From assembly GCF_001542815.1 (NCBI RefSeq), contig NZ_CP006992.1:850001-914000 (forward strand): a DNA stretch of 64,000 nt. Direction: 5' to 3'. The notes beneath the pieces are model-generated. The model did no database searches, was not told the DNA's origin, and saw nothing but the letters and a program-made list of their open reading frames with translations. Position 1 is the first letter of the stretch. Each line of letters begins with the position of its first letter. The stretch comes from Methylobacterium sp. AMS5 (lineage in GTDB: Bacteria > Pseudomonadota > Alphaproteobacteria > Rhizobiales > Beijerinckiaceae). Below, piece by piece: positions 53,173 through 63,703 of this stretch. Position numbers and translations under genes: made by a program.

Positions 53173-54752
53173 CGCGCGGCGGCCTCGACGGTTTTCTGGG
53201 ACTCGAGGGCAGCCGTCTTCTCCGCAGCGGCGGATTGTGCGGCCTTGGCGGCGGCCTCGGCGGTCTGCGTGTTGGCGAGCGCCCCGCGCATGTTCTGCAC
53301 CAGCGCCTCCGTGGACGGCGCGAAGGTGTCGAGCACGGGCGCCGGGTGTACGCCGTACCAGATCGTCAGCGCGACGAGCGGCGCGATGATGATCTTCTCG
53401 CGGGTGTCGAGGTCGAGGATGCCCTGGAGGTTGGGCTTGTCGAGCTTCCCGTAGATCACCCGGGCGTAGAGCCACAGCGCGTAGCCCGCCGAGAGGATGA
53501 TGCCGAAGACCGAGAAGAAGGCGACTGTCGGGTTGGCCTTGAAGGCCCCCATCATCGCCAGGAACTCGCCGACGAAGCCCGACGTGCCCGGCAGGCCGAC
53601 ATTGGCCATGGTGAAGACCATCATCGCGGCCGCGTAGAGCGGCATCCGCTTCACGAGGCCGCCATAGGCCGCGATCTCGCGGGTATGCATCCGGTCGTAG
53701 ACGACGCCGACGCAGAGGAAGAGCGCACCCGAGACGATGCCGTGCGAGATCATCAGGAACAGCGCGCCCTGGATGCCCTGCTCGTTCAGCGTGAACAGGC
53801 CGAGCGTCACGAAGCCCATATGCGCCACCGACGAGTAGGCGATCAGCTTCTTGATGTCGGTCTGCATCATCGCGGTGAGCGAGGTGAAGATGATCGCGAT
53901 CACCGACAGCGCGAAGACGAGGGGCGCGAACTCGGCGCTCGCATCCGGCAGCATCGGCAGCGAAATCCGGATGAAGCCGTAGCCACCCATCTTCAGCAGG
54001 ATGCCCGCCAGGATCACCGAGCCCGCGGTCGGCGCCTCGACATGGGCGTCGGGGAGCCAGGTGTGGACCGGCCACATCGGCATCTTCACCGCAAAGGAGG
54101 CGAAGAAGGCGAGCCAGAGCCAGGTTTGCATGTGCACGGGGAAGCGGTGCGCCAGCAGCGTCGGGATGTCGGTGGTGCCGGCCTCCCAGTACATCGCCAT
54201 GATGGCGAGCAGCATCAGCACCGAGCCGAGCAGGGTGTAGAGGAAGAACTTGAAGCTGGCGTAGATGCGCCGCTTGCCGCCCCAGTTGCCGATGATGAGG
54301 AACATCGGGATCAGGCCTGCCTCGAAGAACAGGTAGAACAGCACGAGATCGAGGGCGCAGAACACGCCGATCATCGTCGTCTCGAGGACGAGGAAGGCGA
54401 CGAAGTACTCCTTCACCCGGTTCTCGACGGACAGCCACGATGCCCCGATGCAGAACGGCATCAGGAAGGTCGTGAGCAGAATCAGCGGCATCGAGAAGCC
54501 GTCGACGCCGAGCTTGAACCGGATCGTCTCGGCGAGCCACGCATGGCTCTCGACGAGCTGGAAGCTCGGGGAGGCGATGTCGTAACGGGCCCAGGCGGCG
54601 AGCGAGAGCAGGAAGGTGACGATCGTCGTGATCAGCGCGGCCCAGCGGGCGTTGCGCTTCACGGCCGCCGTCTCCTCACCCAGCGTCAGGATGAAGGCGG
54701 CGCCCGCGAGCGGGACGATCAGAAGCCCGGAGAGAATGCCGAGGCCGAGCAT
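53169..54752 (-). CDS. nuoM: NADH-quinone oxidoreductase subunit M
   Basis: Antiporter-like proton-pumping subunit of complex I, 527 residues. Visible are [24 protein letters not shown] with the conserved Glu, [44 protein letters not shown], and [27 protein letters not shown]. The C-terminal 40 residues form an Ala/Glu-rich tail ([20 protein letters not shown]) beyond the normal end, which may be a cytosolic coiled coil. The ATG at 54752 overlaps the nuoL stop by one base. Confidence 0.96.
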   Translation of the reverse strand: MLGLGILSGLLIVPLAGAAFILTLGEETAAVKRNARWAALITTIVTFLLSLAAWARYDIASPSFQLVESHAWLAETIRFKLGVDGFSMPLILLTTFLMPFCIGASWLSVENRVKEYFVAFLVLETTMIGVFCALDLVLFYLFFEAGLIPMFLIIGNWGGKRRIYASFKFFLYTLLGSVLMLLAIMAMYWEAGTTDIPTLLAHRFPVHMQTWLWLAFFASFAVKMPMWPVHTWLPDAHVEAPTAGSVILAGILLKMGGYGFIRISLPMLPDASAEFAPLVFALSVIAIIFTSLTAMMQTDIKKLIAYSSVAHMGFVTLGLFTLNEQGIQGALFLMISHGIVSGALFLCVGVVYDRMHTREIAAYGGLVKRMPLYAAAMMVFTMANVGLPGTSGFVGEFLAMMGAFKANPTVAFFSVFGIILSAGYALWLYARVIYGKLDKPNLQGILDLDTREKIIIAPLVALTIWYGVHPAPVLDTFAPSTEALVQNMRGALANTQTAEAAAKAAQSAAAEKTAALESQKTVEAAAR

Positions 54753-56851
54753 CAGTGGGTCCCCCCAGGCACGCCGGAGACGAGGTACCACGTGATCAGG
54801 CCGGCGACCCCGACGAGCATCACGAAGGCGTAGTGGTAGACGTAGCCGGTCTGGAGGCGGACCACGCCGCGGGTGATGTCCACCACCCGGGCCGAGATGC
54901 CGTCGGGGCCGAGGCCGTCGATGACCCGCCCGTCGCCCTCCTTCCAGAGGAACAGGCCGAAGTTCTTGGCCGGACGGACGAAGATCCGGTCGTAGATCTC
55001 GTCGAAGTACCACTTGTTGAGCAGGAAGCGGTACAGGATCGGCTGCGACTCCGCGAGGCGATGCGGCAGATCGGGCCGGCGCAGGTACATCCAGAAGGCC
55101 AGCAGGAAGCCGAGCACCAGCATCACGAAGGGCGAGGCGGCGACCCAGCCCGGCGCGTCGTGGATCTTGTGCATGATGTCGTTGCCGGACCCGTGCGGGA
55201 GCGCGTTGCCCCAGAACTTGTCCATGTCGTGCCCGATGAAGCGCTCCTTGAAGATCAGGCCGGCGAACAGGGCGCCGAAGGCCAGGATCGCCAGCGGGAT
55301 CGTCATCACGAGCGGACTCTCGTGCGGCGCGAGGGGGGCGTGGTCGTGATGCTCGACCGCGCTGTGCGAAGCGGGCTCGACGTCGTGGCCGCGATCGTCG
55401 TGGGCGACGCCCTCGTGGTGCCCCGGCGCGCCGTCGGCTTCATGGGCGGAGGCCGCGTGGGTGTGCCCGGCGTGATCGTCATGGCCGTGGGCGCCGTGCG
55501 CCACCCAGCGCTGCGGTCCCTCGAAGGTGAGGAAGAACAGGCGCCAGGAGTAGAACGAGGTCATCAGCGCGGCGATCACGGTGGCGAGGAACGCCAGCAC
55601 GTGGCCCGGGCGGTCCGACATGTAGGCCGCCTCGATGATCGCGTCCTTCGAATAGTAGCCTGAGGTGAAGGGGAAGCCGATCAGCGCGATCGTGCCGATC
55701 GTCATCATCGCCGTGGTGAAGGGGATGTAGCGGCGCAGGCCGCCCATGTTCCGCATGTCCTGCTCGTGATGCATCGCGTGGATGACCGAGCCGGCGCCGA
55801 GGAACAGCAGCGCCTTGAAGAAGGCGTGGGTGAAGAGGTGGAACACGCCGGTGGCGTAGGCGCCGACGCCGAGGCCGACGAACATGTAGCCGAGCTGCGA
55901 GCAGGTCGAGTAGGCGATGACCCGCTTGATGTCGTTCTGCACGAGGCCGACGGTGGCCGCGAAGAAGGCGGTGATGCCGCCGATGACGGTGACGACGGTG
56001 AGCGCGGTCGGAGCCAGTTCGAAGAGCGGCGACAGGCGCGCGACCATGAAGACGCCGGCCGTCACCATGGTGGCGGCGTGGATCAGCGCCGAGACCGGGG
56101 TCGGGCCCTCCATCGCGTCGGGGAGCCAGGTGTGCAGCAGGAACTGCGCCGACTTGCCCATGGCGCCCATGAACAGGAGCAGGCAGGCGAGCGTCAGGGC
56201 GTGCCACTCATGGCCGAGGAAGTGGAAGGTCGCGTCCTTCAGCTCCGGCGCCTTGGCGAAGATCGCGTCGAACCCGACCGAGCCGGTCAGGACGAAGACG
56301 AGGAAGATGCCGAGCGAGAAGCCGAAATCGCCGACGCGGTTGACGATGAAGGCCTTCATCGCGGCGGCATTGGCCGAGGGCTTCTCGTACCAGAAGCCGA
56401 TCAGCAGGTAGGAGGCGAGGCCGACGCCCTCCCAGCCGAAGAACATCTGCACGAGGTTGTCGGCCGTCACCAGCATCAGCATGGCGAAGGTGAACAGCGA
56501 CAGGTAGGCGAAGAAGCGCGGCCGGTGCGGATCCTCGTGCATGTAGCCGATGGAGTAGAGGTGCACGAGGGTCGAGACCGAGGTCACGACCACCAGCATC
56601 ACCGCGGTGAGCGTATCGACCTTGAAGGCCCAATCGACCACGAGGTCGCCGGCGGTGAACCACTGGGCGACGGGCACGGTCTCGGCGCGGCCGTCGCCGG
56701 TGACGAGGAAGAAGGCGCCCCATGACAGCAGGGCCGCGAAGGCGAGGCAGCCCGTCGTCACGAGCTCGCTCATCCGCGCGCCGATCAGCCGGCCGAACAG
56801 GCCGGCGATCAGGGCGCCAATCAGCGGAAAGAAGACGATCGCGTGATACAT
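54752..56851 (-). CDS. nuoL: NADH-quinone oxidoreductase subunit L with His-rich loop
   Basis: Largest antiporter-like subunit of complex I (699 residues), carrying the long lateral helix at the C-terminus. Motifs are [17 protein letters not shown] with the conserved Glu, [37 protein letters not shown], and [18 protein letters not shown]. Between helices, around residues 450-510, there is an insertion of about 60 residues very rich in His, Asp and Ala ([20 protein letters not shown], and [13 protein letters not shown]). Starts at 56851, 62 bases after nuoK. Confidence 0.96.
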   Translation of the reverse strand: MYHAIVFFPLIGALIAGLFGRLIGARMSELVTTGCLAFAALLSWGAFFLVTGDGRAETVPVAQWFTAGDLVVDWAFKVDTLTAVMLVVVTSVSTLVHLYSIGYMHEDPHRPRFFAYLSLFTFAMLMLVTADNLVQMFFGWEGVGLASYLLIGFWYEKPSANAAAMKAFIVNRVGDFGFSLGIFLVFVLTGSVGFDAIFAKAPELKDATFHFLGHEWHALTLACLLLFMGAMGKSAQFLLHTWLPDAMEGPTPVSALIHAATMVTAGVFMVARLSPLFELAPTALTVVTVIGGITAFFAATVGLVQNDIKRVIAYSTCSQLGYMFVGLGVGAYATGVFHLFTHAFFKALLFLGAGSVIHAMHHEQDMRNMGGLRRYIPFTTAMMTIGTIALIGFPFTSGYYSKDAIIEAAYMSDRPGHVLAFLATVIAALMTSFYSWRLFFLTFEGPQRWVAHGAHGHDDHAGHTHAASAHEADGAPGHHEGVAHDDRGHDVEPASHSAVEHHDHAPLAPHESPLVMTIPLAILAFGALFAGLIFKERFIGHDMDKFWGNALPHGSGNDIMHKIHDAPGWVAASPFVMLVLGFLLAFWMYLRRPDLPHRLAESQPILYRFLLNKWYFDEIYDRIFVRPAKNFGLFLWKEGDGRVIDGLGPDGISARVVDITRGVVRLQTGYVYHYAFVMLVGVAGLITWYLVSGVPGGTH

Positions 56852-56913
56852 GGGTCGGTCGTGCCTCGCAGCAGGCGGACGAAGGGGACGGGGCTCTCTT
56901 CAGGGAGGCGGCG

Positions 56914-57219
56914 TCAGCCCTTCATCATGCTCACGTCCTCGACGGCGATGGAGCCGCGGTTGCGGAAGAACACCACCAGGATCGCCAGACCGATCGCGGC
57001 CTCGGCCGCGGCGACCGTCAGCACGAACAGGGCGAAGACCTGTCCGGTGATGTCGTTGAGGTGGGTCGAGAAGGCGACGAGGTTGATGTTCACGGCGAGC
57101 AGGATCAGCTCGACCGACATCAGGATGACGATGACGTTCTTGCGGTTGATGAAGATGCCGAGCACGCCGAGCGTGAACAGGATCGCGGCAACCGTCAGGT
57201 AGTGGCTCAATCCGATCAT
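56914..57219 (-). CDS. nuoK: NADH-quinone oxidoreductase subunit K
   Basis: Three-helix membrane subunit of complex I (101 residues). It contains the two membrane Glu residues of the proton path, in [16 protein letters not shown] and [21 protein letters not shown]. Start ATG at 57219 is five bases after the nuoJ stop, and the protein has the usual length. Confidence 0.96.
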   Translation of the reverse strand: MIGLSHYLTVAAILFTLGVLGIFINRKNVIVILMSVELILLAVNINLVAFSTHLNDITGQVFALFVLTVAAAEAAIGLAILVVFFRNRGSIAVEDVSMMKG

Positions 57220-57224
57220 CGGCC

Positions 57225-57845
57225 TCAGACCTCCACGCCCTGCCGCGAGGGCACCTTGATGGTATCGACCGCCATGCCCTGCGTGCGGGCGTTCTGTACG
57301 GCGATGTTCTGGCGCTTCACGCCGGTGCGCTCGCGCAGGGTCAGCACGATGGCGCCGATCATCGCCACCAGCAGGATCAGGCCGGCGATCTGGAAGGCGT
57401 AGACGTAGTCCGTGTAGAGCACCCGCCCGAGCGCCTCGGTGTTGGTCGCCGTCTCGCCATGGGCAGCGCGGCCGAGGGGCGCCTGCACGAGGCCCGGATC
57501 GATGGTCCAGGTGCCGACGACGAGAAGCAGCTCGATCAGGAAGATCGCGCCGATCAACCCGCCGATTGGCAAGTAGCGCTGGAAGCCCTGGCGGAGGGCC
57601 GCAAAGTCCACGTCGAGCATCATCACGACGAAGAGGAACAGCACCGCGACGGCGCCGACATAGACGACGACCAGGATCATCGCCAGGAACTCGGCGCCCA
57701 TCAGCACGAACAGCCCGGCGGCGTTCACGAAGGCGAGGATCAGGAACAACACCGAGGTGACGGGGTTCCTGGCTGCGATCACCATGAAGCCCGAGGCCAC
57801 GGCGAAGCCCGCGAAGAGATAGAAGAAGGCGGCGGCTGCGGTCAT
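57225..57845 (-). CDS. nuoJ: NADH-quinone oxidoreductase subunit J
   Basis: Five-helix membrane subunit of complex I (206 residues). The third helix with its pi-bulge is in [25 protein letters not shown], the most conserved part of the family, and the N-terminus [37 protein letters not shown] is typical. It follows nuoI after a 209-base spacer that holds a family A repeat, an unusual gap in this operon. Confidence 0.96.
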   Translation of the reverse strand: MTAAAAFFYLFAGFAVASGFMVIAARNPVTSVLFLILAFVNAAGLFVLMGAEFLAMILVVVYVGAVAVLFLFVVMMLDVDFAALRQGFQRYLPIGGLIGAIFLIELLLVVGTWTIDPGLVQAPLGRAAHGETATNTEALGRVLYTDYVYAFQIAGLILLVAMIGAIVLTLRERTGVKRQNIAVQNARTQGMAVDTIKVPSRQGVEV

Positions 57846-57947
57846 GCGATTTTCAGCATCGGCCGCCCGAGCGAGCGGCTCCCTTCTGCCTCGGTGGACC
57901 CTCGGCCGCAGGCGGCGGCCCGTCTAGCGCATCGAGAGCGAGGCGCT

Positions 57948-58011
57948 AGGTTCTTGTTTCCGCATCGTCTTTTTCCGAAGGCCGGAAGCCGCCGTTCGGG
58001 ACGATGCTCTA
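57948..58011 (+). repeat. family A dispersed palindromic repeat, copy 6, inside the nuo operon
   Basis: Plus-orientation copy between nuoI and nuoJ: GGTTCTTGTTTCCGCATCGT, CCGAAGGCCGGAAGCC, TTCGGGACGATGCTCT. It begins 43 bases downstream of the nuoI stop codon and lies in the only long spacer of this part of the operon. Confidence 0.8.
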
Positions 58012-58054
58012 TAGAACTGGGCTGTGCGGCGCACAACCGATGTCGGCGGCCGAA

Positions 58055-58543
58055 CTAGCGGTACGGCGCGTCGACCGCGATGTTGCGGGCGATTTCGCGC
58101 TCCCAGCGATCGCCGTTCTCAAGGAGCTTCTGCTTGTCGTAGAGCAGCTCCTCGCGGGTCTCGACCGAGAACTCGAAGTTCGGCCCCTCGACGATGGCAT
58201 CCACCGGGCAGGCCTCCTGGCACATGCCGCAATAGATGCACTTCACCATGTCGATGTCGTAGCGCGTGGTGCGCCGCGTGCCGTCGTTGCGGCGCGGCCC
58301 CGCCTCGATGGTGATGGCCTGGGCCGGGCAGATCGCCTCGCAGAGCTTGCAGGCGATGCAGCGCTCTTCGCCGTTGGGATAACGGCGCAGGGCGTGCTCA
58401 CCGCGGAAGCGCGGCCCGCGATGGCCCATCTCGAAGGGGTAGTTGATCGTGGCCTTCGGCTTGAAGAAGTATTTCATGGCGAGGAAGAACCCCGACACGA
58501 ACTCCTTCAGGAGAAGGCTTCTGGCGACCTGATCGAGCTTCAC
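58055..58543 (-). CDS. nuoI: NADH-quinone oxidoreductase subunit I
   Basis: Ferredoxin-like subunit of complex I (162 residues) that carries clusters N6a and N6b. The two [4Fe-4S] motifs [16 protein letters not shown] and [16 protein letters not shown] are complete. An N-terminal amphipathic segment ([18 protein letters not shown]) contacts the membrane arm. It starts 84 bases after nuoH. Confidence 0.96.
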   Translation of the reverse strand: MKLDQVARSLLLKEFVSGFFLAMKYFFKPKATINYPFEMGHRGPRFRGEHALRRYPNGEERCIACKLCEAICPAQAITIEAGPRRNDGTRRTTRYDIDMVKCIYCGMCQEACPVDAIVEGPNFEFSVETREELLYDKQKLLENGDRWEREIARNIAVDAPYR

Positions 58544-58627
58544 GGCGCGATCTCCAATTCTGGAAGCATTTCCAAGCGAGGCGGTGACCGGCTCGCGTGA
58601 AGGAAATGCGACCTCACAAGGGGCGGT

Positions 58628-59650
58628 TCAGGCTCCCGGCGCGAGGCCAGTGAGCTTGAGGACGAAGGCGACGACGATGACCGAGATCAGGGAGAGCGGA
58701 AGGAAGACCTTCCAGCCGAGCCGCATGAGCTGGTCGTAGCGGTAGCGGGGCACCATGGCCTTCACCATGGCGATCATGAAGAAGAGAAAGCTGGCTTTGA
58801 GCGTGAACCAGATCACGCCGGGCACCCAGGTGAAGGGCACGAACGGGATCGGGGAGAGCCAGCCGCCAAGGAACAGGACCGTGCCGAGCGCGCACATGGT
58901 CATGATGGCCACGTACTCGCCGAGCATGAACAGCAGGTACGGCGTCGAGGAGTACTCGACCATGTAGCCCGCCACGAGCTCCGATTCGGCCTCCGGCAGG
59001 TCGAAGGGCGGGCGGTTGGTCTCGGCCAGGGCCGAGACGAAGAACACGCCGAACATCGGGAACAGCCAGAGCCAGTACCAGCCGAACAGGCCGAGCGCCG
59101 TGTCCTGCGCCATGACGATGCGCGAGAGGTTGAGCGAGCCGGCGCAAAGCAGCACGCAGATGATGACGAAGCCGAGCGAGACCTCGTAGGAGATCATCTG
59201 CGCCGCCGAGCGAAGCGCGCCGAGGAAGGCGTATTTCGAGTTCGAGGCCCAGCCGCCCATGATGACGCCGTAGACGCCGAGCGAGGAGATCGCGAAGATG
59301 TAGGTAATGCCGACATTGATGTCGGCGATCGCCCAGCCATCGGCGAGCGGGATCACCGCCCAGGACGCCAGCGCCAGCATCGCGAAGACCAGCGGTGCCA
59401 GCAGGAAGATCGCCTTGTTGGCGCCCGCCGGGATCACCGGCTCCTTCAGGACGAACTTCAGGAGATCGGCGAAAGACTGGAACAGGCCCCAAGGCCCGAC
59501 CACGTTCGGGCCGCGGCGCAACTGCACCGCCGCCCAGATCTTGCGGTCGGCCAGCAGCGCGTAGGCGATGAAGACGAGGAGCGCGGCGAGGAGCACGAAA
59601 CTCTTCAACGCGATCAGGAGGACGGTGCCGAGCACTTCCCAGAAGGTCAT
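58628..59650 (-). CDS. nuoH: NADH-quinone oxidoreductase subunit H
   Basis: Membrane subunit forming part of the ubiquinone cavity (340 residues, eight helices). The segment [22 protein letters not shown], the helix loop [29 protein letters not shown] with essential charged residues, and [26 protein letters not shown] are diagnostic. It starts 12 bases after nuoG and is in the usual position. Confidence 0.96.
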   Translation of the reverse strand: MTFWEVLGTVLLIALKSFVLLAALLVFIAYALLADRKIWAAVQLRRGPNVVGPWGLFQSFADLLKFVLKEPVIPAGANKAIFLLAPLVFAMLALASWAVIPLADGWAIADINVGITYIFAISSLGVYGVIMGGWASNSKYAFLGALRSAAQMISYEVSLGFVIICVLLCAGSLNLSRIVMAQDTALGLFGWYWLWLFPMFGVFFVSALAETNRPPFDLPEAESELVAGYMVEYSSTPYLLFMLGEYVAIMTMCALGTVLFLGGWLSPIPFVPFTWVPGVIWFTLKASFLFFMIAMVKAMVPRYRYDQLMRLGWKVFLPLSLISVIVVAFVLKLTGLAPGA

Positions 59651-59662
59651 CGGTGGCGTCCC

Positions 59663-61729
59663 CTATTCCGCCGCTTCGAGGGCGCGGCCCCGGGCGAGGC
59701 CGGAACACTCGGCGAGCACCCGCGAGGCGCGGGCGATCGGGTTGGTGAGGTAGAAGTCGGCGAGCGGCGAGGAGAAGGTTGCCTTCTCCGTCGCGGCCGG
59801 CAGAGCGGCAAGCCGATCGAGCGTGGCCGCAGCGTCGGACGACTCGACCTGTCCGACCGCCGCGAGATGCGGATGGGCGGCATACATCGCCTTGCGCAGA
59901 GCGCCCAGCGAATCGTAGGGCAGGCGCTTGCCGAGCACGTCGGACAAGGCGCGTAGGATCGCCCAATCCTCGCGGGCGTCGCCCGGCGGGAAGCCGGCGC
60001 GGTTGGCCATCTGCACCCGACCCTCGAGGTTGACGTAGGTCGCGCTCTTCTCGGCGTAGGCGGCGCCCGGCAGGATCACGTCGGCGCGGCTCGCGCCGGC
60101 ATCGCCGTGGGTGCCCTGATAGATCACGAAGGCGCCCGGCCCGATCACCCGCTCATCGGCACCGAGGTTGAACACCACGTCCAGCGCCCCCGGCTCCAGC
60201 ATCTGCGAGAAGCTCAAGCCCCCCTCCCCCGGCACGAAGCCGAGATCGAGGGCGCCGACGCGGGCAGCGGCGGTGTTGAGCACGCCGAAGCCGTTCCAGC
60301 CGTCGGTCACCGCGCCGACATCCTTCGCCAAGGCGGCGGCGGCGGCGAGCGAACCGAGCCCGCCCTCGCCGACGATGACGAGCGGACGCTCGGCCTTTTT
60401 CAGCACATCGAGGAAGCTGTGCTCGCCCTTGGCGATCGAGGCCAGCGTGTCGGTGCCGGCGCCGAGATAGGTGTAGGGGTAGGTCAGGTCCGGCTGCTCG
60501 TCGAGGATCAGGCCGATCGAGACCGGGGCCATGCGCCAGCGCTTGCGGATGCGCACGTTGAGCAGCGAAGCCTCGGTGCGCGGGTTGGCGCCGACGATCA
60601 GGATCGCGTCCGCCTGCTCGATGCCGGGGATGGTCGCGCCCAGCGTGTAGGCGGCCCGGCCCCAGGCCGGATCGATCGCCTCGCCGGTCTGGCGCGCGTC
60701 GAGATTGGTGACGCCGAGCGAACCCATCAGCGCCTTGAGGGCGAAGATTTCCTCCGCACCCGCAAGATCGCCGACAAGGGCGCCGATGCGCTTGGGATCG
60801 GCGCCCTTCACCTTGGCGGCAATCGCCGAGAACGCCTCACCCCAGGAAGCGGGACGCAGGCGGCCGTTCTCGCGCAGGAACGGGCGGTCGAGGCGCTGGA
60901 GACGCAAGCCGTCGACGACGTGGCGAGTCTTGTCGGAGATCCACTCCTCGTTGATCTCCTCGCTGATACGCGGCTCGATCTGCATGACCTCGCGGCCGCG
61001 GGCATCGATGCGGATCGCGGAGCCGACCGCATCCATCACGTCGACGGACTCGGTCTTGTGCAACTCCCAGGGGCGCACGTTGTAGCTCTGCGGCAGGTGG
61101 ACGAGCGCGCCGACCGGGCAGAGGTCGGCGACGTTGCCCTGAAGCTCCGAGCCCATCGCCTGTTCGAGGTAGCTCGTGATCTCCATGTCCTCGCCGCGGC
61201 CGATCGCGCCGAGATCCGGTACGCCGGCCACCTCGGCGAGGAAGCGGACGCAGCGGGTGCAATGGATGCACCGGTTCATCGCCGTGCGCACCAGCGGGCC
61301 GATGTACTTCTCTTCGACCGCGCGCTTGTTCTCGTGATAGCGCGTCGAGTCGACGCCGTAGGCCATCGCCTGATCCTGCAGGTCGCAATGGCCGCCCTGG
61401 TCGCAGATCGGGCAATCGAGCGGGTGGTTGATGAGGAGGAACTCCATCACCCCCTCACGCGCCTTCTTCGTCGTGCCGGAACGCGTCAGCACCTCCGGCG
61501 GCTCGCCGTTGGGGCCGGGCCGGCAATCCTTCACCGCGTAGGCGCAGGAGGCCACGGGCTTGGGCGCGCCCTTCAGCTCGACCAGACACATGCGGCAATT
61601 GCCGGCGATCGACAGCCGCTCGTGAAAGCAGAAGCGCGGGATCTCCGCGCCCGCGATCTCGCAGGCCTGCAGCAGGGTGTAGTCGGCCGGAACATCGACC
61701 TCGGTGCCGTCGATGAGGATTTTGGTCAT
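59663..61729 (-). CDS. nuoG: NADH-quinone oxidoreductase subunit G
   Basis: Large peripheral-arm subunit (688 residues) with several iron-sulfur clusters. The N-terminal ferredoxin part shows RFCFHERLSIAGNCRMCLVELKG and VASC for [2Fe-2S], then HPLDCPICDQGGHCDLQ with the His ligand, and CIHCTRCVRF for [4Fe-4S]. The C-terminal two-thirds is a molybdopterin-oxidoreductase-like fold without cofactor (GERW-type GASRADVILPGAAYAEKSATYVNLEGRVQMANRAGFPPGDAREDW). Preceded, after 121 bases, by a foreign-looking lipoprotein gene instead of nuoF. Confidence 0.96.
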   Translation of the reverse strand: MTKILIDGTEVDVPADYTLLQACEIAGAEIPRFCFHERLSIAGNCRMCLVELKGAPKPVASCAYAVKDCRPGPNGEPPEVLTRSGTTKKAREGVMEFLLINHPLDCPICDQGGHCDLQDQAMAYGVDSTRYHENKRAVEEKYIGPLVRTAMNRCIHCTRCVRFLAEVAGVPDLGAIGRGEDMEITSYLEQAMGSELQGNVADLCPVGALVHLPQSYNVRPWELHKTESVDVMDAVGSAIRIDARGREVMQIEPRISEEINEEWISDKTRHVVDGLRLQRLDRPFLRENGRLRPASWGEAFSAIAAKVKGADPKRIGALVGDLAGAEEIFALKALMGSLGVTNLDARQTGEAIDPAWGRAAYTLGATIPGIEQADAILIVGANPRTEASLLNVRIRKRWRMAPVSIGLILDEQPDLTYPYTYLGAGTDTLASIAKGEHSFLDVLKKAERPLVIVGEGGLGSLAAAAALAKDVGAVTDGWNGFGVLNTAAARVGALDLGFVPGEGGLSFSQMLEPGALDVVFNLGADERVIGPGAFVIYQGTHGDAGASRADVILPGAAYAEKSATYVNLEGRVQMANRAGFPPGDAREDWAILRALSDVLGKRLPYDSLGALRKAMYAAHPHLAAVGQVESSDAAATLDRLAALPAATEKATFSSPLADFYLTNPIARASRVLAECSGLARGRALEAAE

Positions 61730-61850
61730 CGTGTCATCTCAGTCTGTCGGACTTTCACGACCTGCGAGCCTGCCCTTCTCTGATTGAGGAAGGGTTTTGC
61801 CTCAACTATCCGTTCGACGCTGTATCGAATCGTGCGCATATTCGTTTGGC

Positions 61851-62348
61851 TCACGGCGTACAGAGTTGAGGAGGCTGCACTTCGTAGGTGCCGTCACCTT
61901 TGAAGCGCAGGTTTCTTTGATCTCTGAAACCGCTCGGACCTACGCCCGATCTGAGCGTGTACTGAACTCTTGACGGATTGCAGACGCTCTTAATCTCTCG
62001 AACCACGCTTTCGGTCAGAAACGTCCGGTCGTCCTCAGACCGCCGTCTTGCCGTCTCGGAAGGGATCGCTGCCGTTTTCAGTCCGTTGTCAGCGGTCTCC
62101 ACGCTTGCGCTGGCCACGCATCCGTCCTGGCCAGCCACTCCCTCCACAGTCAGATGAGAGACCGTGAAAACCGTGCCCGCGGGGCTGCGTAGCACGATCG
62201 GCGCTTGAAGTACCTGAGCATCCGGCCACGTCTCCTGTGTCGCTGAGCAGAGGCCCGCGATCGGTATCAAGAGAAGCTGGCAGCCGCCGAGCGCAAGCGT
62301 TGCCGGGCATAGTGCCGCCAACAACCCGCGGCTTTGGCGGCTCTGCAC
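61851..62348 (-). CDS. lipoprotein of unknown function inserted between nuoF and nuoG
   Basis: A 165-residue lipoprotein precursor. The GTG at 62348 is preceded by GGAGG at six bases spacing and gives VQSRQSRGLLAALCPATLALGGC, a signal peptide with lipobox LGGC, so lipidation at about residue 23 is predicted. The mature part has three more Cys (DGC, VCNP, QLC) and no recognised domain. GC is lower than in nuoF and nuoG. An in-frame ATG at 62417 overlaps nuoF and is unlikely. Nothing in it suggests an electron-transfer role. Confidence 0.72.
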   Translation of the reverse strand: MQSRQSRGLLAALCPATLALGGCQLLLIPIAGLCSATQETWPDAQVLQAPIVLRSPAGTVFTVSHLTVEGVAGQDGCVASASVETADNGLKTAAIPSETARRRSEDDRTFLTESVVREIKSVCNPSRVQYTLRSGVGPSGFRDQRNLRFKGDGTYEVQPPQLCTP

Positions 62349-62391
62349 AGCGTCCTCCGCTACCCTAGAGAGAGCAAGCGCCGACAAAGGT

Positions 62392-63693
62392 TCACTCCGC
62401 CGCCATCGGCACCGCATCCATGTGCGGGTTGGCGCTGTACTGGTCGATCCGCTTCTCGATCTCGGGCCGGAAGTGCCGGATCAGGCCCTGGATCGGCCAT
62501 GCCGCGGCGTCGCCCAGCGCGCAGATCGTGTGGCCCTCGACCTGCTTGGTGACTTCCAGGAGCATGTCGATCTCGCGCTTCTGCGCCCGGCCGGCAGCCA
62601 TGCGGGTCAGCACGCGCCACATCCAGCCGGTGCCCTCGCGGCAGGGCGTGCACTGGCCGCAGCTCTCGTGCTTGTAGAAGTACGAGATGCGGGCGATCGC
62701 GCCGACGATGTCGGTCGACTTGTCGAGCACGATCACCGCCGCGGTGCCCAGGCCCGAGCCGAGGTTGCGCAGGGTGTCGAAGTCCATCTTGGCGTCGATG
62801 ATCTGCTCGGCCGGCACCAGCGGCACCGAGGAGCCGCCGGGGATCGAGCAGAGCAGGTTGTCCCAGCCGCCGCGCATGCCGCCGCAATGCTTGTCGATCA
62901 GTTCGCGGAAGGTGATGCCGAGCTCTTCCTCGACGTTGCAGGGCTTGTTGACGTGGCCCGACACGCAGAAGAGCTTCGTGCCGGTGTTGTTCTTGCCGCC
63001 CAGCCCCGCGAACCACGCGCCGCCCCGGCGCAGGATCGTGCCGGCCACCGCGATCGATTCGACGTTGTTGACGGTCGTGGGGCAGCCGTAGAGGCCCATA
63101 TTGGCCGGGAAGGGCGGCTTCAGCCGCGGCATCCCCTTCTTGCCTTCCAGGCTCTCGATGAGCGCCGTTTCCTCGCCGCAGATGTAAGCGCCCGCGCCGT
63201 GGTGGACATAGATGTCGAACGGGTAATCGTGGACGTTCGACGGACCGACGAGACGCGCCTCGTAGGCCTCGTCCACCGCGCGCTGGAGCGCGAACTTCTC
63301 CGCCACGTACTCGCCGCGGATGTAGATGTAGCAGGCATGCGCGCCCATGGCGAAGGATGCCAGCATGCAGCCCTCGATCAGGAGATGCGGATCGTGCCGC
63401 ATGATCTCCCGGTCCTTGCAGGTGCCCGGCTCCGATTCGTCGGCGTTGACGACGAGATAGTGCGGGCGCCCATCGGATTTCTTGGGCATGAACGACCACT
63501 TGAGGCCGGTCGGGAAGCCCGCGCCACCACGGCCGCGCAGGCCGGAGCCCTTCATCTCGTCGATGATCCAGTCACGGCCCATGTCGAGGAGGAACTTTGT
63601 TCCGTCCCAGGCGCCGCGCTTCTTCGCGGCGTCCAGCCCCGGCGAGTGCAGGCCGTAGAGATTGGTGAAGATGCGATCCTGATCGGCGAGCAT
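62392..63693 (-). CDS. nuoF: NADH-quinone oxidoreductase subunit F
   Basis: NADH-binding flavoprotein subunit (433 residues) with FMN and cluster N3. Visible are the NADH/FMN glycine-rich [32 protein letters not shown], and the C-terminal cluster motif [16 protein letters not shown] plus the fourth Cys in [13 protein letters not shown]. Only 10 bases separate it from nuoE upstream. Unusually, nuoG does not follow directly. Confidence 0.97.
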   Translation of the reverse strand: MLADQDRIFTNLYGLHSPGLDAAKKRGAWDGTKFLLDMGRDWIIDEMKGSGLRGRGGAGFPTGLKWSFMPKKSDGRPHYLVVNADESEPGTCKDREIMRHDPHLLIEGCMLASFAMGAHACYIYIRGEYVAEKFALQRAVDEAYEARLVGPSNVHDYPFDIYVHHGAGAYICGEETALIESLEGKKGMPRLKPPFPANMGLYGCPTTVNNVESIAVAGTILRRGGAWFAGLGGKNNTGTKLFCVSGHVNKPCNVEEELGITFRELIDKHCGGMRGGWDNLLCSIPGGSSVPLVPAEQIIDAKMDFDTLRNLGSGLGTAAVIVLDKSTDIVGAIARISYFYKHESCGQCTPCREGTGWMWRVLTRMAAGRAQKREIDMLLEVTKQVEGHTICALGDAAAWPIQGLIRHFRPEIEKRIDQYSANPHMDAVPMAAE

Positions 63694-63703
63694 GATCCGC
63701 TCC

